64,000 nucleotides of DNA, taken from contig NZ_KI421517.1 in NCBI RefSeq assembly GCF_000473365.1, forward strand, positions 3,366,634 to 3,430,633. The letters run 5' to 3'. How positions within the stretch are numbered: position 1 is the stretch's first letter; each line of letters begins with the position of its first letter. Of the stretch, positions 63,885-64,000 are shown piece after piece. This stretch comes from Adhaeribacter aquaticus DSM 16391 (GTDB lineage: Bacteria; Bacteroidota; Bacteroidia; Cytophagales; Hymenobacteraceae). Both the position numbers and the translations under genes were made by a program. The notes beneath the pieces are model-generated. The model was not told where the DNA came from and made no database searches. It was given only the letters and a program-made list of their open reading frames with translations.

Positions 63885-64000
63885 ATGAACTCTGAAAAAG
63901 TTTTTAAAAATATAAAAGCATTAAGCAATGAGTTATATAACCTTACCGCAGAGAGTGAGGCTAATGTAAATGCTATTAAGAATTTATGTTTTCAAATTTT
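63885..64000 (+). CDS. 5' fragment of an unknown gene
   Basis: An ATG-led open frame running off the right edge, starting MNSEKVFKNIKALSNELYNL. It is polar and helical, with no signal peptide. Thirty-eight codons are too few for a family call. Confidence 0.4.
   Translation, partial: MNSEKVFKNIKALSNELYNLTAESEANVNAIKNLCFQI

Overview
The window comes from a member of the Bacteroidota, most likely the Cytophagales and probably a Hymenobacteraceae relative such as Adhaeribacter. This placement rests on several observations: AT-rich DNA, SusC/SusD-type outer-membrane proteins, a PorP/SprF type IX secretion protein, TonB-C-domain proteins, very few Shine-Dalgarno sequences, and several matches to the Bacteroidota promoter TTTG/TTG-N19-TAnnTTTG. 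No insertion sequence, prophage, rRNA or CRISPR array was seen. The one tRNA is a tRNA-Ser(UGA) near 49.4 kb.

Layout. 0-3.2 kb: the tail of an acyl-ACP desaturase, then a VWA protein/AAA+ ATPase pair. 3.3-14.6 kb: mostly minus-strand housekeeping genes (cyclophilin, rsgA-waaA, a PerR-like regulator with 2-Cys peroxiredoxin, a DUF5606-like protein, a TonB-C protein, engB, an unknown 343-aa protein, prc), with a PorP/SprF gene on the plus strand. 14.8-16.1 kb: an ECF sigma factor and an anti-sigma factor fused to a TonB C-terminal domain. 16.9-28.6 kb: the most unusual part of the window. SusC, SusD, a small lipoprotein, a FAD D-amino-acid-oxidase-type protein, a CefD-like PLP enzyme, an exported RidA on the opposite strand, a flavin amine/L-amino-acid oxidase and a HisC-like aminotransferase lie together. 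All four FAD/PLP enzymes begin with twin-arginine signals. 28.7-31.5 kb: a Hint-domain protein, an XRE regulator and an unknown secreted protein. 31.6-49.3 kb: housekeeping (glycine-zipper stress protein, proline dehydrogenase, aroB-aroA, a BtuF-like protein, M42 peptidase, a carboxyltransferase, clpC, WbqC, an LpxL-like acyltransferase, a BamA/TamA-like barrel, a Sua5/YrdC protein, mltG, a thioesterase, a YihY protein). 49.3-56.6 kb: tRNA-Ser, then an RND efflux operon. 56.7-64 kb: a CNNM/HlyC-type protein, an orphan PAS histidine kinase, two paralogous STAS-like proteins and several small unknown genes in gene-poor DNA.

How the genes may work together. The 16.9-28.6 kb cluster reads as an extracytoplasmic amino-acid or amine deamination module. 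SusC/SusD would import a nitrogenous substrate. The Tat-exported, cofactor-loaded PLP enzymes could racemise or transaminate it, the flavoenzymes would oxidise it to imines, and the exported RidA would hydrolyse those imines. This is inferred from families and signals; the substrate is unknown. The D-amino-acid-oxidase-type protein carries its usual C-terminal catalytic motifs in front of its FAD-binding GxGxxG motif, so it looks circularly permuted. This is the strongest candidate here for something undescribed.
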